Below, piece after piece: positions 1 to 8,363 of a stretch of DNA of 35,766 nucleotides. The stretch spans positions 1 through 35,766 of the forward strand of contig JAFGJV010000019.1 of the NCBI GenBank assembly GCA_016928955.1. Direction: 5' to 3'. The stretch comes from Spirochaetales bacterium. Its GTDB lineage: Bacteria > Spirochaetota > Spirochaetia > Treponematales > UBA12059. The position numbers and the translations under genes were made by a program. The number at the start of each line of letters is the position of its first letter. Position 1 is the first letter of the stretch. Below the pieces are notes generated by a model. That model saw nothing but the letters and a program-made list of their open reading frames with translations, was not told the DNA's origin and did not search any database.

Positions 1-12
1 CATGCGTCGCAT

Positions 13-52
13 GGGGCGGGCAGCTGGCCGCGTCCTGCGGCCACAACGCCCC
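13..52 (-). terminator. GC-rich hairpin after the glutamine synthetase stop
   Basis: A two-part stem lies 5 bases past the stop codon of the minus-strand glutamine synthetase gene. The inner stem pairs TGGCCGC (25-31) with GCGGCCA (37-43) around a 5-base loop. The outer stem pairs GGGGCG (13-18) with CGCCCC (47-52). No U tract follows on the minus strand. It could be a factor-assisted terminator or a 3'-end stabiliser. The pairing is visible; the role is inferred. Confidence 0.55.
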
Positions 53-57
53 GCTTC

Positions 58-1410
58 TTAGAAATACAGTTCATACTCCTGCGGTACGGGGGCGTTGTAC
101 ACATACTCGGCTTCCTTCCGTTTCAGGGCGGCCCAGCCGGACAGAAGCTCGTCAGGGAAGGCTGGCTTGAGGTAGGCCTTGTCCTTTTCCAGCCCGGTCA
201 GCACGTGGTACAGGCCCGTGGGGAAGGTGTTCTTGGGCGTTTCCTTGGTTGCGGCAAAACCCAGCTTGACAGGGTCCAGCTTGCGCTGCACGCCGTCCAG
301 GCCCGCCAGCAGCATGGCCGCCAGGAAGTAGTAGGTGTTGGCCGTGGCGTCGCCCGTGCGGAACTCTATGCGCGCCTCGCCCTTTTTGAGGTAGCCGGGT
401 ATGCGCACGGCAGCCGCGCGGCTGGCCTGGGCAAAGGTGGCCGATACCGGGGCCTCGTAGCCGGGCACCAGGCGCCGGTAGCTGTTGGTGCTGGGATTGG
501 ACCAGGCCAGGAGAGAGCCGGACAGGGCATGGGTCAGGATGCCCGCCGTGTACGCAAGGCCGGTATCCGACAGGCCATACAGGCCCTCGCCGGGGAACAC
601 GCTCTTGCCGCCCTTCTCCACGAACTGGTGCACGTGCATGCCGTTGCCCGCGATCTTGTACATGGGCTTGGGCATGAAGGTGACGTGGAGCCCAAGCTCG
701 TCGGCCACGTTGCGGATGATCCACTTGGACAGGACCACGGCGTCGGCGGCGCCGAGCAGGGATATGAAGTTGAGCTCGATTTCCAGCTGGGCGGCGCCCA
801 CCTCGTGGTGGTGGTACTTGACCGGTATGCCGGCGGCTTCCATGAGCTTGACGGCCTCATTGCGCAGGTAGCCATAGCGGTCGTCCGGGTGCACGCGGTG
901 GTAGCCCTTGGACAGGCCGAAGCGCGGCGCGTCCTCGTACTCGTCGCCTATGCCCTCCTCGGTACCCACAAAATAGTAGGAGTGGGCCGTGGTGGTTGAG
1001 TAGCTCACATCGTCAAACACGTAGAACTCGAGCTCGACGAGCATCTTGGCCTCGTCGCCCAGGCCCTGGGAGCGCATGTGCTCCACGGCCTTGCGCGCCA
1101 CCGTGCGGGGATACTGGTCAAAGAGCTCGCCGTCCGTGGTCCACACGTCACAGAACGCGTGCAGGATCTTGAAACCGTCCCGCTCCTCCACAAAGGCGGA
1201 GGACAGGTCGGGTATGGCGACCATGTCGCTCTTGTGCACCTGGGCGTAGCCAAAGTTGCTGGCATCAAAGCCTATGCCGCCCTTGAGCACCTTGTCGCTT
1301 ACATAGGAACGCGGCAGGGACACGGAGCGTATGGCTCCGTGGATGTCTACGACGAGCATGGACAGGTAATCGATTCCGGAGAGCTCCCCGTTGTACTTGG
1401 ACAGCTTCAT
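58..1410 (-). CDS. glnA: Glutamine synthetase, type I family
   Basis: Cytoplasmic enzyme that joins ammonia to glutamate using ATP to make glutamine. The 450-residue length is that of GSI-alpha enzymes. Visible family motifs are the beta-grasp segment FDASNFGYAQVHKSDM (48-63), the metal-binding ELE (126-128), HHEVGAAQLE (201-210) with ligand glutamates, NGMHVH (256-261), RRLVPGYEAP (312-321) and EFRTGDATANTYY (349-361). The last motif is RTGD where most GSI proteins have R-x-PD. I see no adenylylation loop of the NLYDLPP type, so adenylyltransferase control is unlikely. The start is supported by AAGGAG at 1416-1421, five bases before the ATG. The gene stands alone, with a hairpin after its stop and paired repeats upstream. 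A GlnA-like paralog acting on another amine cannot be excluded. Confidence 0.93.
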   Translation of the reverse strand: MKLSKYNGELSGIDYLSMLVVDIHGAIRSVSLPRSYVSDKVLKGGIGFDASNFGYAQVHKSDMVAIPDLSSAFVEERDGFKILHAFCDVWTTDGELFDQYPRTVARKAVEHMRSQGLGDEAKMLVELEFYVFDDVSYSTTTAHSYYFVGTEEGIGDEYEDAPRFGLSKGYHRVHPDDRYGYLRNEAVKLMEAAGIPVKYHHHEVGAAQLEIELNFISLLGAADAVVLSKWIIRNVADELGLHVTFMPKPMYKIAGNGMHVHQFVEKGGKSVFPGEGLYGLSDTGLAYTAGILTHALSGSLLAWSNPSTNSYRRLVPGYEAPVSATFAQASRAAAVRIPGYLKKGEARIEFRTGDATANTYYFLAAMLLAGLDGVQRKLDPVKLGFAATKETPKNTFPTGLYHVLTGLEKDKAYLKPAFPDELLSGWAALKRKEAEYVYNAPVPQEYELYF

Positions 1411-1504
1411 GACGACTCCTTAAAGGCGATGGTGGCGGGCCGACGATACGGCACGGCCGCAGCGTATAGTAACGTCCTTGGGGAGCTTTATGCAAGGGTT
1501 AAAG

Positions 1505-1539
1505 TTCATTTAATGATACGTCGTTTCATTTATTGATAC
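1505..1539 (-). promoter_or_regulatory. Two 15-bp direct repeats upstream of glnA, candidate operator
   Basis: TTCATTTAATGATAC (1505-1519) and TTCATTTATTGATAC (1525-1539) differ at one base and start exactly 20 bp apart, about two helix turns. The first holds the palindrome TCATT-T-AATGA. They sit 95-130 bases upstream of the glutamine synthetase start, in an AT-rich patch of otherwise GC-rich DNA. This looks like a tandem binding site for a regulator of glnA. The regulator is unknown; the sites do not match the GlnR/TnrA or NtcA consensus that I know. Confidence 0.45.
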
Positions 1540-1677
1540 AAAAAGATGTGCATCGAAGCTTTGATGTCGGGCGACGTAAGGCCATGAGGAGCATACAGCC
1601 AACCACGGAAGCTCGGAGAAACACTTAAAACAGTGTAGGCGGTTTTCTGCGAGATCCCTGGTCAGGAGGGCGGACGG

Positions 1678-2922
1678 CTACTCGTCCCCGAACAGGAAAC
1701 CGGCGGGGTTGCGTTCGAGCATGGCTGACTTGAGTTCCTGGTCCAGGCCGCTGGCCGTGAAGCCGGCCACGTAGTCCAGGTAGGACTGGCTTTTGGTCAG
1801 GTTGATCAGGAAGTCGCTGCCAAAGAGCAGGCGACGCCTGACCACGGCCTCCGCGGAGTCGGACAAGCCGGCCATGAAGGAGCCCAGCTCGTTCCAGTAG
1901 GCGCGCTCCGTGCCGTTGAACGCCACGTCGGCATACACCCCGGGCAGGCGCTCCATGTAGCCCACGATGGTGCGCGACCAGCGCTCGCGCGTGTCTCCCC
2001 TGGCCGCCGGCAGGTAGCGTCGCCCAAAATGGGCAAAGTTTACGGACAGCTCAGGGTAATCCGTGAACACCCGCGACCAGCGCTCGGGGGCCGTATACAG
2101 CTCGGCCAGCTCGTGGGCTATGACGCGGTAGCCCTGGTCGTCGCAATGGACCGTGATGGGTATGCCGCGGCGCTCGCAATACGAGTAGAGGACGCGCACG
2201 GCGTCCCTGGCGCGCCTGTCCTCCGGCCAGGGGTCAAAGCCCAGGGGCGGATAGAGCTTGACGCCGGCAAAGGCGTTGCGGGGCGGACGCAGGGGATTGC
2301 CCCGCCAGCGGCGCGCGTCGCGGAAGGCGGCCAGCTGGGCCTGGCGTCCTTTGGCGTAGGAACGAAAGTACCTGTCCAGGACCTCTTCCGTGCGGCCGGG
2401 GCCCAGCCAGGTGGGATCCATGCCAAGGAAGGGCCGTATGACCAGGCGGCCCCAGGGCCGTTCGCGGCGGTAAGCGGACACTCCTGCCAGGATCTCGCGC
2501 ACGGCCTCCTCCAGGGGTTTTCGCGGCTGGGCGGGATAGCGGCAGGCCGCTGGAGCGTCCACGGGCCGGGAAAAATCCATGGCCTGGGGGCATACCAGCC
2601 ACCTGTCATCTCGGGATCGGCCGACTAATGCGCGCGCGGCCACGGCCAGCTCTGGATCGGCGGGTGGCCCGAAAGACCCCGCCAGGTCATCCTCCATGAG
2701 CATGAACTGGCCGGCGGGATCGTTGTCGGCCACCGACAGGAAATTCCTGGCGGCGTCGCCGCCGCGCCTGAGCAGGGAAAAAAGGAGGAACGTAGGCGCG
2801 GCCACCTGCGACATGAGGTAGTCCATCTTGCGGCGGGCCAGGGCGTCCAGGAAGGGGCCCAGGGCCGGCCGGGCCAGGGTCATCACGTGGCAATGGACGT
2901 CAAAACTCAGCCTGCTAGCCAT
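1678..2922 (-). CDS. Amidohydrolase family metal-dependent hydrolase
   Basis: A 414-residue TIM-barrel hydrolase of the amidohydrolase superfamily (uncharacterised COG2159-like group). The N-terminal metal site is DVHCH (about residues 8-12). Further barrel-strand signatures are GVKLYPPLGFDP, ITVHCD, NFAHFG and, near the C-terminus, LLFGSDFL, whose Asp is the expected catalytic base. The substrate cannot be read from sequence. The start is the ATG at 2922, with AGGAG five bases upstream; the open frame runs further up, but that part is low-complexity Arg/Gly sequence and overlaps the neighbour. The gene begins 8 bases after the stop of the nuclease-like gene on the same strand, so the two are probably co-transcribed. 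No clear terminator follows. Confidence 0.85.
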   Translation of the reverse strand: MASRLSFDVHCHVMTLARPALGPFLDALARRKMDYLMSQVAAPTFLLFSLLRRGGDAARNFLSVADNDPAGQFMLMEDDLAGSFGPPADPELAVAARALVGRSRDDRWLVCPQAMDFSRPVDAPAACRYPAQPRKPLEEAVREILAGVSAYRRERPWGRLVIRPFLGMDPTWLGPGRTEEVLDRYFRSYAKGRQAQLAAFRDARRWRGNPLRPPRNAFAGVKLYPPLGFDPWPEDRRARDAVRVLYSYCERRGIPITVHCDDQGYRVIAHELAELYTAPERWSRVFTDYPELSVNFAHFGRRYLPAARGDTRERWSRTIVGYMERLPGVYADVAFNGTERAYWNELGSFMAGLSDSAEAVVRRRLLFGSDFLINLTKSQSYLDYVAGFTASGLDQELKSAMLERNPAGFLFGDE

Positions 2923-2930
2923 AGCATCTC

Positions 2931-3641
2931 CTACGCGCCGGCCACGCGGTACAGCTTGCGCCGTCCGGCCTGTCCCGCGTCCGCCAAGAGTCCCGCTTTC
3001 CGGTAGGTGTACAGAATCTTGCGGGCGCGCTCGGGTCCCAGGCCCAGGGCCTGCCCGAGGCTGGCCGAGTCCCAGACGCCGGCGCCGCAGGCGGGCAGGA
3101 GCCCGAGCCAGTCGTCCTTCGTGTCCAGGGACCGCGTGTCCAGCACGTCCACAAGCTCTCGACCAGCCACCCTGTCGCCCCGCCGCCGCCACGAGCCCGA
3201 GCCGTCACGCACGCGGATTTCCCTGGCCCGCACCAGGACTATGTCCATGCGCACGTTGGGCGACGCCACGATGAGGGGCGCCCGTACCAGTTCGTCGAAG
3301 GCGCTGTACACATCCCCCCGCTTCGGGGAGCGCCGGCGGCTGGGAGCGCCGCGCTGGTCGCCCCGCTCTATCCACAGTTCCGCGAGCACGGGGTATACCA
3401 CGCGCACGGGCATGACGCAGGCCAGATGGAGGATTTTCTCGGATATGGAACCCAGGTTGCGGGTCTGGATTTCCACCAGCTCGTCGGGCAGGACCACGTC
3501 CACCACCTTGCCGGCCACCCTGGCTTCCAGCCTGGCGCCTGGCCGGCAAGCGTAGCGGCGCTTCAGGGCGTCGTGGAGGCCGGTTTCCGAATACAGGCCT
3601 ATGCCGGGGCTCTCGGCAACAAGTTCGTTCACGCCTTCCAT
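2931..3641 (-). CDS. Uncharacterised protein: PD-(D/E)XK-like domain plus winged helix
   Basis: A 236-residue protein of a conserved family without an assigned function, as far as I can recall. Residues about 15-100 hold an acidic residue in the first helix (ETGLHDALKRRY), then VVDVV and VEIQTRN. This E...D...E-x-Q arrangement is what PD-(D/E)XK nuclease folds look like. A middle block contains SRRRSPKRGD and GSGSWRRRGD, very basic and likely nucleic-acid-facing. The C-terminal ~60 residues (ASLGQALGLGPERARKILYTYRKAGLL) read as a winged helix-turn-helix. The ATG at 3641 is preferred because the in-frame extension to 3803 overlaps the divergent helicase gene. It is upstream of, and likely co-transcribed with, the amidohydrolase. 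Nuclease activity is inference. Confidence 0.75.
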   Translation of the reverse strand: MEGVNELVAESPGIGLYSETGLHDALKRRYACRPGARLEARVAGKVVDVVLPDELVEIQTRNLGSISEKILHLACVMPVRVVYPVLAELWIERGDQRGAPSRRRSPKRGDVYSAFDELVRAPLIVASPNVRMDIVLVRAREIRVRDGSGSWRRRGDRVAGRELVDVLDTRSLDTKDDWLGLLPACGAGVWDSASLGQALGLGPERARKILYTYRKAGLLADAGQAGRRKLYRVAGA

Positions 3642-3681
3642 GCATACAGTATCGGCTTGATGGGCGGCCAGCGGGAAGCCC

Positions 3682-3711
3682 TTGCCCCGGACGCCGCGCG
3701 CCGGGCAGAAT
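3682..3711 (+). promoter_or_regulatory. Candidate promoter for hrpB, near-leaderless
   Basis: TTGCCC (3682-3687), an 18-base spacer and CAGAAT (3706-3711), with the -10 box only 5 bases before the ATG at 3717. No Shine-Dalgarno sequence precedes that ATG. Each hexamer matches four of six consensus bases, so this is suggestive only. It fits the wider pattern of -10 boxes next to start codons seen in this window. Confidence 0.3.
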
Positions 3712-3716
3712 GGGAC

Positions 3717-6194
3717 ATGGCCGCACGCCCTTCCATACAGCCCTCGTCGCTCCCCATAGCGCCCCGCGTGGGCGACATAGCGCGGGCCCTGGAAGCCGGG
3801 CACCTGGTCCTGTCGGCCGAGACGGGCTCGGGCAAGACCACGTACCTGCCCGCAGCCCTGCTTGAGGCCATGGTCGGATCCGGAGCCATCCTGGTGCTGG
3901 AACCCAGGCGCCTGGCCGCGGTGTCGGCGGCCGTGCGCGCGTCCTGGCTTTTGGGTCAGAAGCCCGGCGACAGCGTGGGCTACCGGGTGCGCGGCGCTAC
4001 CACAGCCGGCCCGTCCACCCGCCTTTGGTACCTGACCTACGCGGTCTTCCTCCGCATGGTCCAGGACGATCCCTTCCTGGACGGCGTGCGCCTAGTGATC
4101 TTTGACGAATTCCACGAACGCTCGGCCGTGGGCGACCTCTGCCTGGCCTATGCCCTGGAGGCTGCCGGAGCCAGGGACGGCCTGTCAATCATGCTGACCT
4201 CCGCCACCCTGGCCGACCCGCGCCTGTCGCTGTGGCTGGGCGCGTCAACCATGGACGTACCGGGCAGGACCTACCCCGTGGACCTAGCCTACCTGCCGTC
4301 CAAGGACCGGCCGGTAGCGGCGGTGGCCGACGGCGTGGATCTGGCCCTGTCCAGGACCTCCGGCGACGTGCTCGCCTTCCTGCCCGGCGCCCGCGAGCTT
4401 GCCGAGTGCGCGTCGCTCGTGCGGGCCAGGCATACCGACGTGGACGCGCTCGTCCTGCACGGCTCGCTGCCGCTGGAAGCCCAGCGCCTGGTCATAGACC
4501 CGCCCCCGGCCGCACCCAGGCGCGTGGTGCTGGCCACCAGCGTGGCGGAGACCAGCGTCACCGTGCCGCGCGTCGGAGCCGTGGTGGACTCAGGCCTGTC
4601 CCGCCTGTCGCTATACGATGCCCGCCTGGGCATGAACCGCCTTTCTACCCTGCGTTCAAGCGACGCGGAAGCCGAGCAGAGGCGCGGCCGCGCCGGCCGC
4701 CTGGGACCGGGGCTGTGCGTTCGTTGCTGGGACCGGAGCGACAAGCTGGCGCCGGCCAGGGAACCAGAAATACTGCGGACCGAGTTAGCCGGCATAGCGC
4801 TCGAGTGCGCCGTGCGCGGGGCCGTCCGGCCCGCGGATACCCGCTGGCTGGACGCTCCGCCGCCTGCCGCCTGGGCCGCTGGCTTGGACCTGATACGGGA
4901 GCTTGGCTTTGTGGGCACGGACTGCGGGGCCACGGAGCGCGGACGCGCGGCTGCGGGCTTGGGCGCTGACCCCAGGGCCGCGGCAAGCGTGCTGTCCGCC
5001 GTGGAAGCCGACCCCGGGGGACCGGACGCCCACGCCGCCTGCCTCTTGGCAGCGCTGGGGACCGAACGCGACGCTGCCGATTTTGGCCAAAGCCAGGCGC
5101 TGGACGAGCGCGTGAGGTTTGCGCTTGACGGCGGGGGCGGTCAGCGCGGCGCGGCCATCCTGGCCGAGGCCAGGCGCCTGTACAGGCGGGCCACGGGCGG
5201 CCAGTGGTCGGAAGCGGCAGCGCGTGCGGCGGCATCGGAACCGGGCAGGCTCCTGGCGCCAGGCTACCCCGACCGCTTGGCCCGCCCCAGGCCGGATGGC
5301 TTCTGGGAATTCCGCTCGGGCAGGCAGGCCCGCCCCGGACCAGGCCTCCCCGTGTCTGGATGGGTGGTGGCCGTGGACGTGGACGCGGGTGACAGGCAGG
5401 GCCGCATCCACCGCGCGGCTCCCGTGGACGACGCCGTCGCCCTGGCGGTGCTGTCCAAATCGGCGGTCCAGGAAACCGTGACCGAGTGGAAGGGACTGGA
5501 AGCGCGCAGGGTCAGGCGCTCGCGGTCCGGCGTCTTTACGCTGGCCGAAACCCGGCTGCCGCGGCCGTCCGGTGGCGACCTGGCGCGCGCCGTGGCAGAC
5601 AGGCTGGCCGCGGAGGGCGTGGACTGGCTGCCGTGGTGCGGCCAGGCCGAAGCCATGTTGACCAGGATACGGTACGCGTCCAGGCATGGCGCCTTTGAGG
5701 CACCCGCCTGGCTAGACGACGCTCGGGCCCTGGCCACCGTGCTGGCCGAGTCGCTTCCGCCCTGGCTGTCGGATTCGGGACCGGCGCTGGACAGCCAGGG
5801 CCTTGCCCAGGCCGTGCGCTATGCCCTGGACCTGGACCAGCCCTGCCTCATGGCCACGCTGGACCGGGTAGCGCCGGCCACCCTGGTGACCCCTGGCGGC
5901 CGCAGACGAACCATACCCTATCCGGAGGAGGGCGACGCCAGGCTATCCCTGCGCATCCAGGAAGTGTTTGGCATGGAAAGCTCGCCTCTGGTGTGCGGCC
6001 GGCCCCTGGTGCTGGAGCTGTTGTCGCCCGCGGACAGGCCGGTACAGGCAACCAGCGACCTGGCCGGCTTCTGGCGGAACACCTATCCCCGGCTCAGGCA
6101 GGAACTGTCCAGGCGCTATCCCAAGCACCACTGGCCGGACGATCCCCTGGCCGCGGTCCCGGGCAAGGGGCTGAAGCCCAAGATGTCGCCCTGA
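3717..6194 (+). CDS. hrpB: ATP-dependent helicase HrpB
   Basis: An 825-residue DExH-box helicase of the HrpB family, close to the usual ~820. Motifs in order are Walker A ETGSGKTT (about 34-41), EPRR (motif Ia), DEFHERS (motif II, about 130), TSATL (motif III), ATSVAETSVTVP (motif V region) and QRRGRAGR (motif VI). The C-terminal HrpB-specific domain shows YPEEGDARLSLRIQEVFG, SPADRPVQATSDLAGFW and RRYPKHHWPDDP. These separate it from its paralog HrpA. The family is broadly linked to RNA metabolism, with no firm cellular role. The start is taken at 3717, because the open frame upstream to 3426 lies in the antisense of the divergent gene. An ATG at 3660 is possible but would overlap the divergent promoter region. 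It converges on the SpoIIE gene with 3 bases between stops. Confidence 0.93.
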   Translation: MAARPSIQPSSLPIAPRVGDIARALEAGHLVLSAETGSGKTTYLPAALLEAMVGSGAILVLEPRRLAAVSAAVRASWLLGQKPGDSVGYRVRGATTAGPSTRLWYLTYAVFLRMVQDDPFLDGVRLVIFDEFHERSAVGDLCLAYALEAAGARDGLSIMLTSATLADPRLSLWLGASTMDVPGRTYPVDLAYLPSKDRPVAAVADGVDLALSRTSGDVLAFLPGARELAECASLVRARHTDVDALVLHGSLPLEAQRLVIDPPPAAPRRVVLATSVAETSVTVPRVGAVVDSGLSRLSLYDARLGMNRLSTLRSSDAEAEQRRGRAGRLGPGLCVRCWDRSDKLAPAREPEILRTELAGIALECAVRGAVRPADTRWLDAPPPAAWAAGLDLIRELGFVGTDCGATERGRAAAGLGADPRAAASVLSAVEADPGGPDAHAACLLAALGTERDAADFGQSQALDERVRFALDGGGGQRGAAILAEARRLYRRATGGQWSEAAARAAASEPGRLLAPGYPDRLARPRPDGFWEFRSGRQARPGPGLPVSGWVVAVDVDAGDRQGRIHRAAPVDDAVALAVLSKSAVQETVTEWKGLEARRVRRSRSGVFTLAETRLPRPSGGDLARAVADRLAAEGVDWLPWCGQAEAMLTRIRYASRHGAFEAPAWLDDARALATVLAESLPPWLSDSGPALDSQGLAQAVRYALDLDQPCLMATLDRVAPATLVTPGGRRRTIPYPEEGDARLSLRIQEVFGMESSPLVCGRPLVLELLSPADRPVQATSDLAGFWRNTYPRLRQELSRRYPKHHWPDDPLAAVPGKGLKPKMSP

Positions 6195-6197
6195 CGC

Positions 6198-8357
6198 TCA
6201 CACCTTGCGTATGACCACGGCGGTAAGATCGTCCGTGCGCCGCGCGCCCGCGGTAAAGTTGCGGTAGTCGATCATGATGGACGCCAGGATGGATTCGGCG
6301 TTTTCGTCGTCGGCCCTGCCCAAGGCTTCCATGAGCCGCTCCTCGCCGTATTCCACGCCGCGCGCGTTGCGACCCTCAGTCAGGCAGTCGGTGTACAGAA
6401 GGAGGGCGTCCCCCGGCAACATGGAAAAGGCCAAAGCCTTGACGTTTACCTCTAGGCCCTCGCGCCCGAGGGGCGGCGCCTTGAAATCCTGGCCGTCCTT
6501 GGACGTGAGCGCCTGCACCTTGCCCGATCCCGCCTTGCGGAACAGGACGTCCGTGTGGGCAGCGTTGACGTACTCGACGCGGTCACCGGCCATGCGGAGA
6601 TACGCGCAGGTCAGGTAGTTGTCCACGCTGGACAGCTCGCGCACCAGCTCCCGGTTGGCCTCGGCCAGGAGGGCGCCGAGCGCTTCCTTTGACCTGGACG
6701 ACACGCGCCGGAAAAAGACGTTGCGGGCAAGCAAGGTGATCAGGCCGCTGGCTATGCCGTGCCCCGACACGTCGCCCACCATCACGCCGCGGAGCTCGCC
6801 GTCCCTCTCGTAGAAATCGTAAAAGTCCCCGGACACTCCGGCCGCCGGCTCGAACACAAAGCTCAGGTCCCAGCCTTTGACCGCGGGTGCCTTGGCCGGG
6901 AAAAAACCTCTCTGCACGGACACCGCTATGCTCATGTCCCGCTTGGCCGCGTCCATGGCCGTCCGCAGGTTCCTGTTGGCGCCGGCTATGTCCACGTTCA
7001 GGCGGGAACGGTCCTCCGCGCTCTTGGCCAGGGCCGCGGTGCGCTCCTGGACGGTCCGCTCGAGTCCCGCGGTCAGCAGCTCCAGATTGGCGTAGGTTGA
7101 GGTGAACTGGCTGGCAAGGACAAAGGCCGCGCCTAGGAGAAACAGGAAAAACGCGTATTTGGACAGGCTGAGCGTGGAGCCCGCGTTGTTGAGGAACACG
7201 TCCCCTAGTACGGCCGCCGCCATGACCGCGGAACCGACCAGCATCTTGCCCACGTCCGAACGCAGGGCAAAATCCCGCGCCCAGCGCGCGGCGCGCACAA
7301 AACGGTTGGGCCCGGTCACCCGCACGGCCAAAGCCCGCACGTCGCGTATCAGGGCGCGGGGCAGTATGAACACCAGGAGGTAGAGCACGGCCGCTATGGC
7401 CAGCACGTACCATACGTCAAGCACGTGGTGCCGGTGGACAAACTGGCCGGCCACGCCGACCGCAACGAACACGGCCGACAGTATCTTGCCGCCCAGGGAT
7501 AGCTTGCCGTTGAGCACGGTCTCCAGGAAGGCCACGAACATGGGAATCATCAGGAAGAGTACCAGGTATTCCACGTGCACCACGATGTCCGTGTTGATGA
7601 TCAGGTCGGTGATGGCCCTGGTCCTTGAGGTCAGGTAGATGGACAGAAGCAGGGCCGCGCCTCCGAAGTACAGATAGCCCCGCGATTCCCGGTGCAGCAC
7701 GTACAACAGGAGGTGATAGAGCGCGAAGAACATGTATATGCCTATCAGCATGAGGTCGATGGTCTCGCGGCTTCTGGCCGACAGGGTGCGGTACGAGTCG
7801 ATCATGTAGGGGCCCGGCAGTTTCATGCCCGTGCGGGTGTCGCCCGGGTCGCCGTTGATATGGAAGGCCAGGATGTTTTTGCCCCTGTTGATGAGGCGCT
7901 TGTCCAGCGGAATGATGACGCCGCGCAGGGACCGCTGCATGAACGGGCCCGCCGGATCGCCGCGCAGTTCGTTCCGTATGAGCGTGCCGTTCAGGTACAG
8001 GGCCCAGGCCTCGCCCACATGGGCGATGTACAGGCCGGGGTCCGTCAGGTTGAGCAGCCGGAGGTCGGCCTCAAAGGGAATCAGTATGGTGAAATCCTTT
8101 GACGGCATGGGAAACAGGCTCTTGACGGCGTCTTTGGGCATGCCCGGCACGTTCAGCTCGGGTAGGACCAGGGTCCGCTTGCCCCGCTCCGGCTGGACCA
8201 CGAGCCACGCTGAATCGCCCAAGAGCGGCAGGTTGCGTATCCAGGTTGTCTTGAATCCAGAACGCACGTATATCTCGGATTGGGTGAGGTCGACAATTTG
8301 GGCGCCGGCCGCGGCGGATAGCAGGGCCAGAAACAACGCAAGCACACGTTTCCGCAT
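6198..8357 (-). CDS. 7TM-DISM receptor with SpoIIE/PP2C phosphatase output
   Basis: A 719-residue membrane sensor. A signal peptide (MRKRVLALFLALLSAAAGA, cut about residue 19) is followed by a ~170-residue extracytoplasmic beta-rich domain, seven transmembrane helices (about 200-430) of the 7TMR-DISM type, a coiled linker (LERTVQERTAALAKSAEDR), and a C-terminal PP2C-type phosphatase (about 475-719). Phosphatase motifs are intact: SGDFYDF, GDVSGHGIASG, LYTDCLTEGR and DDLTAVVIRK. Such proteins usually dephosphorylate anti-sigma-factor antagonists, but no STAS or anti-sigma kinase gene is in the window, so the partner is encoded elsewhere. There is no clear Shine-Dalgarno sequence; a -10-like box ends 6 bases before the ATG, suggesting a leaderless mRNA. 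Confidence 0.92.
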   Translation of the reverse strand: MRKRVLALFLALLSAAAGAQIVDLTQSEIYVRSGFKTTWIRNLPLLGDSAWLVVQPERGKRTLVLPELNVPGMPKDAVKSLFPMPSKDFTILIPFEADLRLLNLTDPGLYIAHVGEAWALYLNGTLIRNELRGDPAGPFMQRSLRGVIIPLDKRLINRGKNILAFHINGDPGDTRTGMKLPGPYMIDSYRTLSARSRETIDLMLIGIYMFFALYHLLLYVLHRESRGYLYFGGAALLLSIYLTSRTRAITDLIINTDIVVHVEYLVLFLMIPMFVAFLETVLNGKLSLGGKILSAVFVAVGVAGQFVHRHHVLDVWYVLAIAAVLYLLVFILPRALIRDVRALAVRVTGPNRFVRAARWARDFALRSDVGKMLVGSAVMAAAVLGDVFLNNAGSTLSLSKYAFFLFLLGAAFVLASQFTSTYANLELLTAGLERTVQERTAALAKSAEDRSRLNVDIAGANRNLRTAMDAAKRDMSIAVSVQRGFFPAKAPAVKGWDLSFVFEPAAGVSGDFYDFYERDGELRGVMVGDVSGHGIASGLITLLARNVFFRRVSSRSKEALGALLAEANRELVRELSSVDNYLTCAYLRMAGDRVEYVNAAHTDVLFRKAGSGKVQALTSKDGQDFKAPPLGREGLEVNVKALAFSMLPGDALLLYTDCLTEGRNARGVEYGEERLMEALGRADDENAESILASIMIDYRNFTAGARRTDDLTAVVIRKV

Positions 8358-8363
8358 ACCCCC

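Noticed and set aside
205-999. 264-codon plus-strand frame opposite glutamine synthetase
   Set aside because: Shadow of a gene whose protein matches a known family along its full length.
1470-1500. Sigma-54 promoter for glutamine synthetase
   Set aside because: A TTGCA is present on the minus strand but the GG of the -24 element is missing at the required distance.
3426-3716. Extension of the helicase frame upstream of 3717
   Set aside because: It lies antisense to the nuclease-like gene and translates to His/Gly-rich sequence unlike HrpB N-termini; GC-rich DNA leaves antisense frames open.
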